64,000 nucleotides of DNA from Castellaniella daejeonensis (lineage in GTDB: Bacteria > Pseudomonadota > Gammaproteobacteria > Burkholderiales > Burkholderiaceae_B), in the NCBI RefSeq assembly GCF_039523555.1, contig NZ_BAAAFN010000011.1:186001-250000 (forward strand), given 5' to 3'. Made by a program: the position numbers and the translations under genes. Under the pieces are notes generated by a model. It was given only the letters and a program-made list of their open reading frames with translations, was not told the origin of the DNA and made no database searches. This document shows, one piece after another, positions 43,231-52,446 of the stretch (its first letter is position 1; each line of letters begins with the position of its first letter).

Positions 43231-44181
43231 TCAAAGTGCGGACGGCTCGGACAGGCGCGCCAGGATCGCATCCGCGCCCTGGGCGAGCAGGTCGCGGGCA
43301 ACAGCGCCCCCCAGTGTCTCGGCATCCTCGGGAGCACCTTCGGTTTCGGCACTCAGGATGCGGCTGCCATCGGGTTCCGCGACCAATGCCCGCAGGTGCA
43401 GGCGGCCATTCCGCAGCACCGCATGCGCCGCCAGAGGCACCTGGCAGGATCCCCCCAGGGCGCGCGACACCGCGCGTTCGGCCAGGGTGCAGGCCGTTGT
43501 CAGGCCGCACGCCAGCGGTGCGAGCCAGTCGCGCAGATCGGCACGATCCGCCAGGGTCTCGATGCCCAATGCCCCCTGCCCCGCTGCAGGCAGGCTGAGT
43601 CCGGCGGGCAGAACGGCGCGAATCCGTTCTGCCAGGCCCAGGCGCTTCAACCCGGCTGCGGCCAGCACGATGGCGGCGTAGTCACCCCGGTCGAGCTTGG
43701 CCAGGCGGGTATCCAGATTGCCGCGCAGGGGCTTGATCGCCAGGTGGGGATAGCGGGCACGCAACTGGGCCTCGCGGCGCAGGCTGGAGGTGCCGATGAC
43801 GGCGCCCGGCGGCAGTTCATCCAGGGATCCCGCTACATTGGACACCAGGGCATCGCAGGGATCGGCGCGTTCCAGGATGGCGGCCAGGGAGAAGGGGGCC
43901 GTGAGGTCGACCGGCACGTCCTTAAGCGAATGCACGGCCAGATCGGCGCGGCCGTCCAGCAGCGCGGTCTCGAGCTCCTTGACGAACAGGCCCTTGCCAC
44001 CGACCTTGGACAAGGTCCTGTCCAGGATCTGGTCGCCGCGCGTGGTCATTTCCAGCAGATCGACGCGACAGCCGGGATACAGATCCTGAAGGCGCGCCTG
44101 AACGTGGCGGGCCTGCCAGAGCGCCAGGCGGCTGGCCCGGGTGGCGATGACGAGGGTCCGGGGAGTCGATGCGGCGGTCAT
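43231..44181 (-). CDS. hemC: Hydroxymethylbilane synthase (porphobilinogen deaminase)
   Basis: Joins four porphobilinogens into hydroxymethylbilane. The 316-residue product has ATRASRLALWQA, the dipyrromethane-cofactor cysteine in LGGSCQVPLAAHA, and HSLKDVP. I chose the ATG at 44181 (MTAASTPR), because it overlaps the stop of a 31-residue membrane peptide gene by 4 bases (ATGA) and fits the conserved N-terminus. Confidence 0.96.
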   Translation of the reverse strand: MTAASTPRTLVIATRASRLALWQARHVQARLQDLYPGCRVDLLEMTTRGDQILDRTLSKVGGKGLFVKELETALLDGRADLAVHSLKDVPVDLTAPFSLAAILERADPCDALVSNVAGSLDELPPGAVIGTSSLRREAQLRARYPHLAIKPLRGNLDTRLAKLDRGDYAAIVLAAAGLKRLGLAERIRAVLPAGLSLPAAGQGALGIETLADRADLRDWLAPLACGLTTACTLAERAVSRALGGSCQVPLAAHAVLRNGRLHLRALVAEPDGSRILSAETEGAPEDAETLGGAVARDLLAQGADAILARLSEPSAL

Positions 44182-44273
44182 GCGGTGTACCTCGAGAGCA
44201 GCAGGCGAAGCAGCAGGCCCAGAGCGGCCAGGATGGCCAGGCCTTGAAGCAGGGTGGGACGTTTCAGTTTCAT
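44178..44273 (-). CDS. 31-residue membrane peptide coupled to hemC
   Basis: Small ORF: ATG at 44273, 31 codons, stop overlapping the hemC ATG in an ATGA junction. The product starts with MKLKRP and then has one hydrophobic segment (LLQGLAILAALGLLLRLLL) ending in a basic tail, a typical small single-pass membrane protein. The ribosome site is weak. It lies between the sucD terminator (44313-44341) and hemC, so it would be the first gene of the hem operon. No family recognised. Confidence 0.5.
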   Translation of the reverse strand: MKLKRPTLLQGLAILAALGLLLRLLLSRYTA

Positions 44274-44312
44274 CGGAGCAATCCATGCGGCAGCCGCTGT
44301 GCGGCGCAAGCG

Positions 44313-44341
44313 AAAAAAAGGCCCCGCCATGCGGCGCGGCC
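44313..44341 (-). terminator. Rho-independent terminator downstream of sucD
   Basis: GGCC-C-CGCC and GGCG-C-GGCC (44320-44341) form an interrupted 8-base stem with a 4-base loop, followed on the minus strand by seven T (44313-44319). It lies 100 bases past the sucD stop and just before the hem operon. Confidence 0.75.
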
Positions 44342-44361
44342 CGTTACCCGCCTCGCGGCTG

Positions 44362-44427
44362 GCGGGAAGCCCGGATCGACCGAAGGACGGCCGATCCATG
44401 CGGATCGATCGTCCGGGAGCTTCCCGC
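44362..44427 (-). ncRNA. Structured sucD 3' UTR, candidate 3'-derived sRNA
   Basis: Directly after sucD, GCGGGAAGC (44362-44370) pairs with GCTTCCCGC (44419-44427), extended inward by CCGGA (44371-44375) and TCCGG (44412-44416) after a 2-base bulge; CGATCC-ATGC-GGATCG (44392-44407) forms an inner hairpin. Together with the terminator at 44313-44341 this makes a roughly 115-base structured 3' UTR. In E. coli an sRNA (SdhX) is cut from the 3' UTR of sucD; there is no evident sequence likeness. Confidence 0.35.
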
Positions 44428-44441
44428 GTGCCGGTTCTTGA

Positions 44442-45323
44442 TTACAGCACGGTTTTGAGGAGCTTGCCCATTTCCGAAGGATTGCGCGTGGTGCGGATCC
44501 CGCAGGCTTCCATGATTTCCAGCTTTGCGTCCGCGGTATCGGCGCCGCCGGAGATCAGGGCACCCGCATGGCCCATGCGCTTGCCCGCCGGAGCGGTGAC
44601 GCCGGCGATGAAGCCGACCACGGGCTTCTTCATGTTGTCCTTGGCCCACTGCGCGGCGTTGACCTCGTCCGGGCCGCCGATCTCGCCGATCATGATGACG
44701 GCATCCGTATCCGGATCGTCATTGAACATCTTCAGCACGTCGATGTGCTTCAGACCGTTGATCGGGTCGCCGCCGATACCCACGGCGCTGGACTGGCCCA
44801 GGCCCAGTTCCGTGACTTGCGCCACGGCTTCGTAGGTCAGGGTGCCGGAGCGGCTGACCACGCCGATGCGGCCCTTGCGATGGATGTGGCCCGGCATGAT
44901 GCCGATCTTGATTTCGTCGGGGGTGATCAGACCCGGGCAGTTGGGGCCCAGCAGCAGGGTCTTGCGGTTTTCGGCGCGCATGCGGTTGCGCACTTCCAGC
45001 ATGTCGCGCACGGGGATGCCTTCGGTGATGCAGATGGCCAGGTCCAGATCGGCCTCGACGGCTTCCCAGATGGCGGCGGCGGCGCCCGCGGGCGGCACAT
45101 AGATGACCGATACGGTCGCGCCGGTCGCTTGCTTGGCGTCCTTCACGGAGGCGTAGATGGGGATGCCCTCGAAGTCCTCGCCCGCCTTCTTCGGGTGCAC
45201 GCCGGCCACGAAGGCGGCGCGGCCGTTGGCGTAGTCGCGGCACATGCGGGTGTGGAACTGGCCGGTCTTGCCGGTGATCCCCTGGGTGATGACCTTGGTG
45301 TCCTTGTTGATCAGAATCGACAT
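44442..45323 (-). CDS. sucD: Succinyl-CoA synthetase alpha subunit
   Basis: CoA-binding, phosphohistidine-bearing subunit of the TCA-cycle enzyme that makes ATP or GTP from succinyl-CoA. The 293-residue product has TQGITGKTGQFHT, GPNCPGLITPDE and the active-site histidine in GHAGALISGGADTA. It lies 19 bases after sucC. Confidence 0.97.
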   Translation of the reverse strand: MSILINKDTKVITQGITGKTGQFHTRMCRDYANGRAAFVAGVHPKKAGEDFEGIPIYASVKDAKQATGATVSVIYVPPAGAAAAIWEAVEADLDLAICITEGIPVRDMLEVRNRMRAENRKTLLLGPNCPGLITPDEIKIGIMPGHIHRKGRIGVVSRSGTLTYEAVAQVTELGLGQSSAVGIGGDPINGLKHIDVLKMFNDDPDTDAVIMIGEIGGPDEVNAAQWAKDNMKKPVVGFIAGVTAPAGKRMGHAGALISGGADTADAKLEIMEACGIRTTRNPSEMGKLLKTVL

Positions 45324-45342
45324 GTTGTATTCCCTACGATGC

Positions 45343-46503
45343 TTATTTCGCGGCGGCGACGACGGCGGTCGCGGCTTCGGCCATGGTGTCGGCGCTGATG
45401 ATGGGCAGGCCCGAGGCCGCCAGCATCTGCTTGCCCTTTTCTTCGTTGGTGCCCTTCATGCGCACGACCAGCGGCACGCTGAGGTTCACGGCCTTGCAGG
45501 CGGCGATGACGCCTTCGGCGATCACGTCGCAGCGCATGATGCCGCCGAAGATGTTGACCAGGATGGCCTTGACGCCGTCGTTCCTGAGCATGATCTTGAA
45601 GGCTTCGGTGACCTTTTCGGCCGTGGCGCCACCGCCGACGTCCAGGAAGTTGGCCGGCTCGCCGCCGAACAGCTTGATGGTATCCATGGTGGCCATGGCC
45701 AGGCCGGCGCCGTTGACCAGGCAGCCGATGTTGCCGTCGAGCTGGATGTACGCCAGATCGAACTTGCTGGCCTCGACTTCGGCGGGATCCTCTTCATCCA
45801 GGTCGCGGTAGACAACGACTTCGGGATGGCGGAACAGCGCATTGGAATCGAAGTTGAACTTCGCGTCCAGGGCAACGATGTTGCCCTTGCCGTCGCGGTT
45901 CAGGGGGTTGATTTCAACCAGCGAGGCATCGGTTTCCATGTAGCACGTATAGAGCTTCTGGCATACGTCGACGAACTGCGCCACGGAGTCGGCCGGCATG
46001 GCGACGCCCTTGGCCAGCGTGTCGCCGTCGGCCTGGGTGAAGCCCTTCAGGGGGTCGATCTGCACGGTGACGATCTTCTCGGGAGAAGAATGCGCGACTT
46101 CCTCGATGTCCATGCCGCCTTCACTGGAGGCGATGAAGGCCACTTTCTGCGTGGCGCGATCGGTCACGACGGACAGGTAGTATTCCTTCTGGATATCGGC
46201 GCCTTCCTCGATGTACAGGCGGCGAACCTTCTGGCCTTCGGGGCCGGTCTGGTGCGTGACCAGCTGCATGCCCAGAATCTGGCCGGCCAGGGTCCTGACT
46301 TCGTCGAGGGACTTGGCGACCTTCACGCCGCCGCCCTTGCCCCGCCCGCCGGCGTGGATCTGCGCCTTGACGACCCAGACAGGACCACCCAGTTTTTCGG
46401 CTGCCGCCACGGCCTCTTCGACCGAGAACGCGGGAATGCCGCGCGGGACAGTCACGCCAAACTTCTTCAGCAATTCCTTGCCTTGATATTCGTGAATTTT
46501 CAT
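45343..46503 (-). CDS. sucC: Succinyl-CoA synthetase beta subunit
   Basis: ATP-grasp subunit of succinyl-CoA synthetase. The 386-residue product has the N-terminal MKIHEYQGKELLKKFGV, the grasp loop VVKAQIHAGGRGKGGGVK and GNIGCLVNGAGLAMATMD. The ribosome site AGGTAAC is just upstream of the ATG, only about 10 bases from the T-run of the upstream terminator, so its promoter must overlap or lie inside that terminator region. Confidence 0.97.
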   Translation of the reverse strand: MKIHEYQGKELLKKFGVTVPRGIPAFSVEEAVAAAEKLGGPVWVVKAQIHAGGRGKGGGVKVAKSLDEVRTLAGQILGMQLVTHQTGPEGQKVRRLYIEEGADIQKEYYLSVVTDRATQKVAFIASSEGGMDIEEVAHSSPEKIVTVQIDPLKGFTQADGDTLAKGVAMPADSVAQFVDVCQKLYTCYMETDASLVEINPLNRDGKGNIVALDAKFNFDSNALFRHPEVVVYRDLDEEDPAEVEASKFDLAYIQLDGNIGCLVNGAGLAMATMDTIKLFGGEPANFLDVGGGATAEKVTEAFKIMLRNDGVKAILVNIFGGIMRCDVIAEGVIAACKAVNLSVPLVVRMKGTNEEKGKQMLAASGLPIISADTMAEAATAVVAAAK

Positions 46504-46521
46504 GAGTTACCTGTCAGTGGA

Positions 46522-46562
46522 GAAAAAAGAAAGCCACCGGCCCGCCGCTTCGGCGGGTCGGT
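46522..46562 (-). terminator. Rho-independent terminator of the DUF2889 gene
   Basis: ACCGGCCCGCCG and CGGCGGGTCGGT (46536-46562) form a 12-base stem with one G-T pair and a 3-base loop; on the minus strand GGCTTTC and six T follow (46522-46531). It separates the DUF2889 gene from sucC. Confidence 0.8.
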
Positions 46563-46597
46563 CCAGGGGCGCAATCCTGCCAGCTGCCCGGAGGTTG

Positions 46598-47161
46598 CTA
46601 GCGTTCATCGGCGTGCGCCTCGGCGGGGACATACCAGGGAGAATAATGTGCGCGTACAACAGGACCATCGACCCGCAGCGCATGGCAGCCGTCCAGCTGG
46701 AACGGCCGCTCGCCGGTGTCGGCCAATTGCTGGCGGCCGGCCATGGTCTGCACCGCCACGGTGGGCAGCACATTGGTGAGTTCCGTGACGTGGGTGCAGC
46801 CGGCCGTGCGGCCGAAGCGCTCGCGCACGTGCTTGCGGAACTGGTTGAGCAGGTTCAGGCCGACCAGGCGGCGGTATTCCGGCGCGATGGCGCTGCAGAA
46901 TTCGCCATAGGGGGCGGCTTCGTAGGCGGCTTCCGACGCCGTGATGTTGAAGCGGTCGTCGATGGTGATGCGCAGGCGCATGTGGTGCACCGGCGCTCCC
47001 GCGGGATGGACGCCACCCCCACGGATCGGGAAATCATAGGCCTTGGTGTCGACGAGTTCGGCTTCGAGGTCCCATAGCCCGTCATCCCGGGCATAGGATT
47101 CGACTCGAATGGAGCGCGTGTGGACGGGACGGCGCGGGCACGCCGGATCGGACAAGGGCAT
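46598..47161 (-). CDS. DUF2889-family protein
   Basis: Protein of the DUF2889 family, function unknown. The 187-residue product has HTRSIRVESYARDDGLWDLEAEL, HHMRLRITIDDRFNI and FGRTAGCTHVTELTNVLPTVAVQT, the core of the family, with conserved His and Cys residues that could bind metal. It is a single gene between metE and sucC with its own terminator and a possible TATAAT upstream. Confidence 0.85.
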   Translation of the reverse strand: MPLSDPACPRRPVHTRSIRVESYARDDGLWDLEAELVDTKAYDFPIRGGGVHPAGAPVHHMRLRITIDDRFNITASEAAYEAAPYGEFCSAIAPEYRRLVGLNLLNQFRKHVRERFGRTAGCTHVTELTNVLPTVAVQTMAGRQQLADTGERPFQLDGCHALRVDGPVVRAHYSPWYVPAEAHADER

Positions 47162-47197
47162 GAGGGAAGGAAAGGCTGGAATTCGTAAAACCTTTCA

Positions 47198-47214
47198 ATT
47201 ATATACCGTGTATA
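47198..47214 (-). promoter_or_regulatory. Candidate -10 and dyad upstream of the DUF2889 gene
   Basis: TATAAT on the minus strand (47198-47203) overlaps the small dyad TATAC-CGT-GTATA (47202-47214), about 37 bases upstream of the ATG. No clear -35 is visible, which may mean an activator-dependent promoter. Confidence 0.35.
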
Positions 47215-47215
47215 A

Positions 47216-47236
47216 GCCCCCGATTATATCGGGGGC
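47216..47236 (-). terminator. Hairpin downstream of metE
   Basis: GCCCCCGAT-TAT-ATCGGGGGC, a perfect 9-base stem, 50 bases past the metE stop. On the minus strand it is followed by CTTATAC, a poor T-tract, so termination may be partial. It also directly abuts the candidate DUF2889 promoter. Confidence 0.5.
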
Positions 47237-47285
47237 CCCATGCCGTGCCGCATGCGCCCTGCCCCCGGTCGCGATACGCCCCGAC

Positions 47286-49583
47286 TCAGGCCGCTTCGCG
47301 CAGCATGCGGGCCGCCTGCACCATGGCCTGCAGCGCCGCGCGGGTTTCCGGCCATCCACGCGTCTTCAGGCCACAATCCGGATTCACCCAGAGCCGTTCG
47401 GCAGGCAGGCGCCGGGCGGCATGCCGTACCAGATCCACCATCCACTCCTCGCGCGGGACATTCGGCGAATGAATGTCATAGACCCCGGGTCCGATGTCGT
47501 TCGGGTAGGCGAAGGCCTCGAACGCGCCCAGCAGATCCATGTTCGAGCGCGAGGTCTCGATGGTGATCACGTCCGCATCCATCGCCGCGATCGATTCGAT
47601 GATGTCGTTGAACTCCGAATAGCACATGTGCGTGTGGATCTGCGTGTCGTCGCGCACCCCGCTGGTCGTCAAGCGGAAGCAGTCCACCGCCCAGTCCAGG
47701 TAGGCTGCCCAGTCGCCGCGCCGCAGCGGCAGGCCTTCGCGGAAGGCCGGCTCGTCGATCTGGATCACGGTCACACCGGCCTGCTCCAGGTCCTGGACCT
47801 CGTCGCGCAGGGCCAGTGCGATCTGGCGGCAGGTCTGCTCGCGCGGCTGATCGTCACGCACGAAGGACCATTGCAGGATCGTCACGGGACCGGTGAGCAT
47901 GCCCTTGACCGGCTTGTCCGTCAGGGACTGCGCGTAGGCCGACCAGCCCACCGTCATGGGCGCCAGGCGGGCCACGTCGCCGTAGATCAGGGGCGGCTTG
48001 ACGCAACGCGAACCGTAGCTCTGCACCCAGCCATAGGCTGTGAAGGCAAAGCCGGCCAGCAGTTCGCCGAAGTATTCCACCATGTCGTTGCGCTCGGGTT
48101 CGCCGTGAACCAGCACATCCAGTCCGATTTCCTCCTGGAAGCGGACCACGCGCTCGATTTCCTCCCGGATCGCTTTTTCATAGGCGGCATCCCCCAGCGC
48201 TCCGGCACGCCAGTCGCGGCGCAATGCACGGATTTCCGGCGTCTGGGGAAAAGAGCCGATGGTGGTCGTGGGATAGCGCGGCAGGCCCAGGCGTGCCTGC
48301 TGATCGGCAATGCGCTGGGCGAACGGCGCGCGGTCGCGGCGCACCGACACCGAGGCGGCCAGGCGTTCGGCCACGTCCCGGCGATGGATCCGGCTGGAGG
48401 CGGCACGATCGAGCACTGCCCGGCGGGCGGCCGCCAGGGCCTGCAGGTCGGCGCCATCAGCCTCGCCATCCACCAAGACCCGCAACAGGCGCAACTCGTC
48501 GAGTTTCTGCACGGCAAAGGACAGCCAGCTGCGCAATTCGTTGTCCAGGCCGGATTCCAGACCCAGGTCGATGGGCACGTGCAGAAGCGAACACGAAGGT
48601 GCCAGCCACAGACGGTCGCCCAGGCGCGCCGCCGCCTCGCGGACCTGCTCATGGATACGATCCAGATCGGCACGCCAGACGTTGCGCCCGTCGATCACGC
48701 CCAGGGAAAGCGCCTGGCCATCACGCAGCGTGGCCAGCACCGATGCCAGCTGATCCGGTGCGCGCACCAGATCCACGTGCAGGCCCTGCACCGGCAAGGC
48801 ACCGACGACGTCCAGATTGTGCCCGACGCCGCCGAAGTACGTCGCCAGCAATACGTTCGGGCCCTGCGACGCCAGGCGGCCATAGACACCTGCCAGCGCT
48901 TCGCGCCAGGCCTGGGGCAGATCCAGCACCAGGATGGGCTCGTCGATCTGCACCCAGTCCACGCCCTGGGAGGCCAGCCTCCGCAGCACCTGCTCGTAGA
49001 CATCCAGCAGGCCGGGCAGCAAGTCTAGCTTGGCCGTGTCTCCGGCTCCGGCGGTGTAGGCATCGCCTTTGCCCAGCCAGAGCCAGGTCAGCGGCCCCGG
49101 CACCACGGGGCGGGCACGGTGACCGAGCGCCTGGGCCTCGGCCACCTGCTCGAACAGGGATTCGCGGGCGATGCGGTAGGTCTGGCCAGGGTGGAGTTCG
49201 GGAACGATATAGTGGTAGTTGGTATCGAACCACTTGGTCATTTCGCAGGCAGCCGCCGGCGTGCCCGACGGCGCGCGGCCGCGCGCCATGCGAAACAGCG
49301 TGTCCAGGCCGACCGGGGCGTCGTCCGCCTGCCCGAAACGCGCCGGCACGGCCCCCAGCAACGTGGTCCATTCCAGAATATGGTCGTACCAGGCAAAATC
49401 GCCGACCGGCACCCATTGCGCTCCGGCCCGGGCCTGGATGTTCCAGTGGCGGGCCCGCAGGTCGCGGCCCGTGGCCAGCAGGTCATCCAGGCCAGTCTTG
49501 CCCGCCCAATAGGATTCCTGGGCCCGCTTCAGTTCGCGGGCGGCGCCGATCCGGGGAAAGCCCAAATTATGAATGGTCTTCAT
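47286..49583 (-). CDS. metE: Cobalamin-independent methionine synthase
   Basis: Transfers a methyl group from methyltetrahydrofolate triglutamate to homocysteine without B12. The 765-residue product has the N-terminal LGFPRIGAARELKRA, and in the C-terminal half the zinc ligands in HTHMCYSEFND and NPDCGLKTR and the TTIGSFPQT motif. Length is normal. It is divergent from metR, the usual arrangement, with an AT-rich control region of 103 bases. Confidence 0.97.
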   Translation of the reverse strand: MKTIHNLGFPRIGAARELKRAQESYWAGKTGLDDLLATGRDLRARHWNIQARAGAQWVPVGDFAWYDHILEWTTLLGAVPARFGQADDAPVGLDTLFRMARGRAPSGTPAAACEMTKWFDTNYHYIVPELHPGQTYRIARESLFEQVAEAQALGHRARPVVPGPLTWLWLGKGDAYTAGAGDTAKLDLLPGLLDVYEQVLRRLASQGVDWVQIDEPILVLDLPQAWREALAGVYGRLASQGPNVLLATYFGGVGHNLDVVGALPVQGLHVDLVRAPDQLASVLATLRDGQALSLGVIDGRNVWRADLDRIHEQVREAAARLGDRLWLAPSCSLLHVPIDLGLESGLDNELRSWLSFAVQKLDELRLLRVLVDGEADGADLQALAAARRAVLDRAASSRIHRRDVAERLAASVSVRRDRAPFAQRIADQQARLGLPRYPTTTIGSFPQTPEIRALRRDWRAGALGDAAYEKAIREEIERVVRFQEEIGLDVLVHGEPERNDMVEYFGELLAGFAFTAYGWVQSYGSRCVKPPLIYGDVARLAPMTVGWSAYAQSLTDKPVKGMLTGPVTILQWSFVRDDQPREQTCRQIALALRDEVQDLEQAGVTVIQIDEPAFREGLPLRRGDWAAYLDWAVDCFRLTTSGVRDDTQIHTHMCYSEFNDIIESIAAMDADVITIETSRSNMDLLGAFEAFAYPNDIGPGVYDIHSPNVPREEWMVDLVRHAARRLPAERLWVNPDCGLKTRGWPETRAALQAMVQAARMLREAA

Positions 49584-49619
49584 GAATTAATCCAGGTAAC
49601 ATTAAAATTATTCAATGAA
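49570..49619. promoter_or_regulatory. Candidate MetR sites in the metE-metR control region
   Basis: TGAATGGTCTTCA (49570-49582) matches the MetR pattern TGAA-N5-TTCA with G instead of T in the centre, but overlaps the metE start. TTCAATGAA (49611-49619) adds a second pair of half-sites within an unusually AT-rich stretch. Either could bind MetR; the second is better placed to act on both promoters. Confidence 0.4.
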
Positions 49620-49686
49620 CGATATTCTGCCTGACAGGAATCAAAATAAAAAATCAAATACGACACCCATAACATGAGGGAAATTC

Positions 49687-50607
49687 ATGATAGAGCTGCG
49701 CCATCTGGAAACCCTGCTGGCCATCCGTGACGGCGGCAGCCTGCAGGAAGCCGCCGAGCGCCTGCACCTGACCCAGTCGGCCCTGTCGCACCAGTTGCGC
49801 GATCTGGAAGTCCGCCTGAAGACGGCACTGTTGAACCGGCGGACCCGCCCCGCCCGCCTGACGACGGCGGGCCTGCGGCTGGTGGCGCTGGCCGAGGACG
49901 TGCTGCCCCGCGTACGCGCCGCGGAACAGGAACTGCGCCGCCTGGCGGCGGGCCGGGCCGGCCGCCTGCACGTGGCCATCGACTGCCATTCCTGCTTCCA
50001 ATGGCTGATGCCGACGCTGGATGCATTTCGCAAGGACTGGCCGGAAGTCTCGCTGGACCTGACGGCAGCGTTTTCCTTCGCCCCCCTGCCCGCCCTGGCG
50101 CGCGGCGACCTGGATGTGGTGATCACTTCCGACCCCGAGCCGCTGGAAGCAGTGGACTATGCGTCCCTGTTCTCCTACGAGCTGGTGCTGGCGGTTTCAA
50201 GCCATGGCCCACTGGGCCTGACCGGCCGGATCCTGCCGGAGGATCTGGCCGACCAGATCCTGATCACTTATCCGGTCGATCGGGCCCGGCTGGACATCTA
50301 TACGGCTTTCCTGGATCCCGCCGGCGTGGAACCGGCGGCCGTGCGCACGGCCGAGCTGACTCCCATGATCGTGCAGCTGGTCGCCAGCGGCCGAGGCGTG
50401 GCAGCCCTGCCCAGCTGGGCACTGGACGAATACAAGAACCTGCCGGGATTGCGGATCTGCCGGCTGGGCACCGGAATCTGGCGCACGCTGCAAGCCGGCG
50501 TCCGTGCCGAGGACGCGGATACTGCCTATATACGGGCTTTCCTGGACCAGGCCCGGCGCACCAGCTTCGAGACCCTGCCCGGCATCCGGGCTGCGGATTC
50601 GGACTGA
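49687..50607 (+). CDS. metR: LysR-family regulator MetR
   Basis: Activator of methionine genes that uses homocysteine as coregulator. The 306-residue product has the LysR helix-turn-helix (LQEAAERLHLTQSALSHQLRDLE), a MetR-typical start MIELRHLETLLAIRDGGSL and a substrate-binding-protein-like C-terminal domain. GAGGG lies 7 bases before the ATG. It is divergent from metE; its stop codon directly abuts the convergent recX stop. Confidence 0.94.
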   Translation: MIELRHLETLLAIRDGGSLQEAAERLHLTQSALSHQLRDLEVRLKTALLNRRTRPARLTTAGLRLVALAEDVLPRVRAAEQELRRLAAGRAGRLHVAIDCHSCFQWLMPTLDAFRKDWPEVSLDLTAAFSFAPLPALARGDLDVVITSDPEPLEAVDYASLFSYELVLAVSSHGPLGLTGRILPEDLADQILITYPVDRARLDIYTAFLDPAGVEPAAVRTAELTPMIVQLVASGRGVAALPSWALDEYKNLPGLRICRLGTGIWRTLQAGVRAEDADTAYIRAFLDQARRTSFETLPGIRAADSD

Positions 50608-51109
50608 TCAACCAAGGCCGTCATCTGCCCGCGCGCCCAGCAGGCGCCGGATGCAATCGGCGGAAAAACCCCGCCCTGCCATGAAGCGGTATTGCCGTGC
50701 GTATTCGCGGGGATCGGCGGGCGGCTGGCCGAACTTGCGCTGCCAGACGGCCCGCGCGCGATCCATCTCGGTGGCGCGCAGGGTGTCGCGCAATTCGGCC
50801 AGGTCGCCATCGGCCAGCCCCTGCTGGCGCAAGGCGCCAAGGATGCGCTGGGTGCCCTGGCGGGCGGCCGCCCGGTGGGCGTAGGACTGGGCATAGCGCT
50901 GATCGGACTGCCAGTGCTCGCGCGCCAGTTCATCGAGCACGGCCTCGATGGCATCGGGATCGTCGCACCAGTTGGAAAGCTTGCGGCGCAGTTCCTGGCG
51001 GGAGTGTTCCCGCCGGGAAAGGTAGGCCACGGCCCGGGCCTTCAGGCTGGGGCCGTTTCCACGCCTGGATGAATCACCGCCGCCGGGCGGCGAATCGAAC
51101 CCGTCGGGG

Positions 51110-51120
<11 letters not shown>
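50608..51120 (-). CDS. recX: Regulatory protein RecX
   Basis: Inhibitor of RecA filament growth. The 170-residue product consists of three-helix repeats typical of RecX, with AVAYLSRREHSRQELRRKL and LDELAREHWQSDQRYAQSY. Its start lies inside the end of recA (11-base overlap), so synthesis is tied to recA. The stop touches the metR stop on the other strand. Confidence 0.93.
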
Positions 51121-52162
<1,042 letters not shown>

Positions 52163-52257
52163 GAGGGAATTCCTATCTTGAGTGACAAGCCGCAGGAACC
52201 GCGGCCTGGGGGGGGCCGGGTCCGCCTGCGGCGGGGTTCGGGAAATTATGGCATTAA

Positions 52258-52279
52258 ATTATACTGTATGAAAATACAG
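52258..52279 (-). promoter_or_regulatory. recA: recA promoter with LexA box
   Basis: CTGTATGAAAATACAG (52264-52279) is a full SOS box, CTGTAT-N4-ATACAG. On the minus strand TATAAT (52258-52263) directly follows it, the same arrangement as the E. coli recA promoter, so LexA would block the polymerase site. Confidence 0.9.
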
Positions 52280-52302
52280 ATATGGCAATTCGATCCCGGG
52301 CA

Positions 52303-52356
52303 AAACGATGGAACCGGGCGCCGGGGGCCGCCGCCGTGCCGCAAGCCCCATCGTTT
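52303..52356. promoter_or_regulatory. Inverted repeat between recA and the two-component operon
   Basis: AAACGATGG (52303-52311) and CCATCGTTT (52348-52356) are a perfect 9-base inverted repeat 36 bases apart, in the gap upstream of the response-regulator gene. It could be an operator for that regulator or a leader hairpin with a GC-rich loop. Confidence 0.3.
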
Positions 52357-52446
52357 ACCCTAATGACCCGGCGCAGCCGCGCGTGCCAAAATGAATGCAC
52401 CCTGGGCCATTTCAGCGCCCGCCTCCCCCTGGATGTCATTTCCGCC

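Noticed and set aside
44274..44399. 73-residue form of the hemC-coupled peptide starting at 44399
   Set aside because: The extra N-terminus would start upstream of the sucD terminator and has no ribosome site; only the last 31 codons form a sensible membrane peptide.
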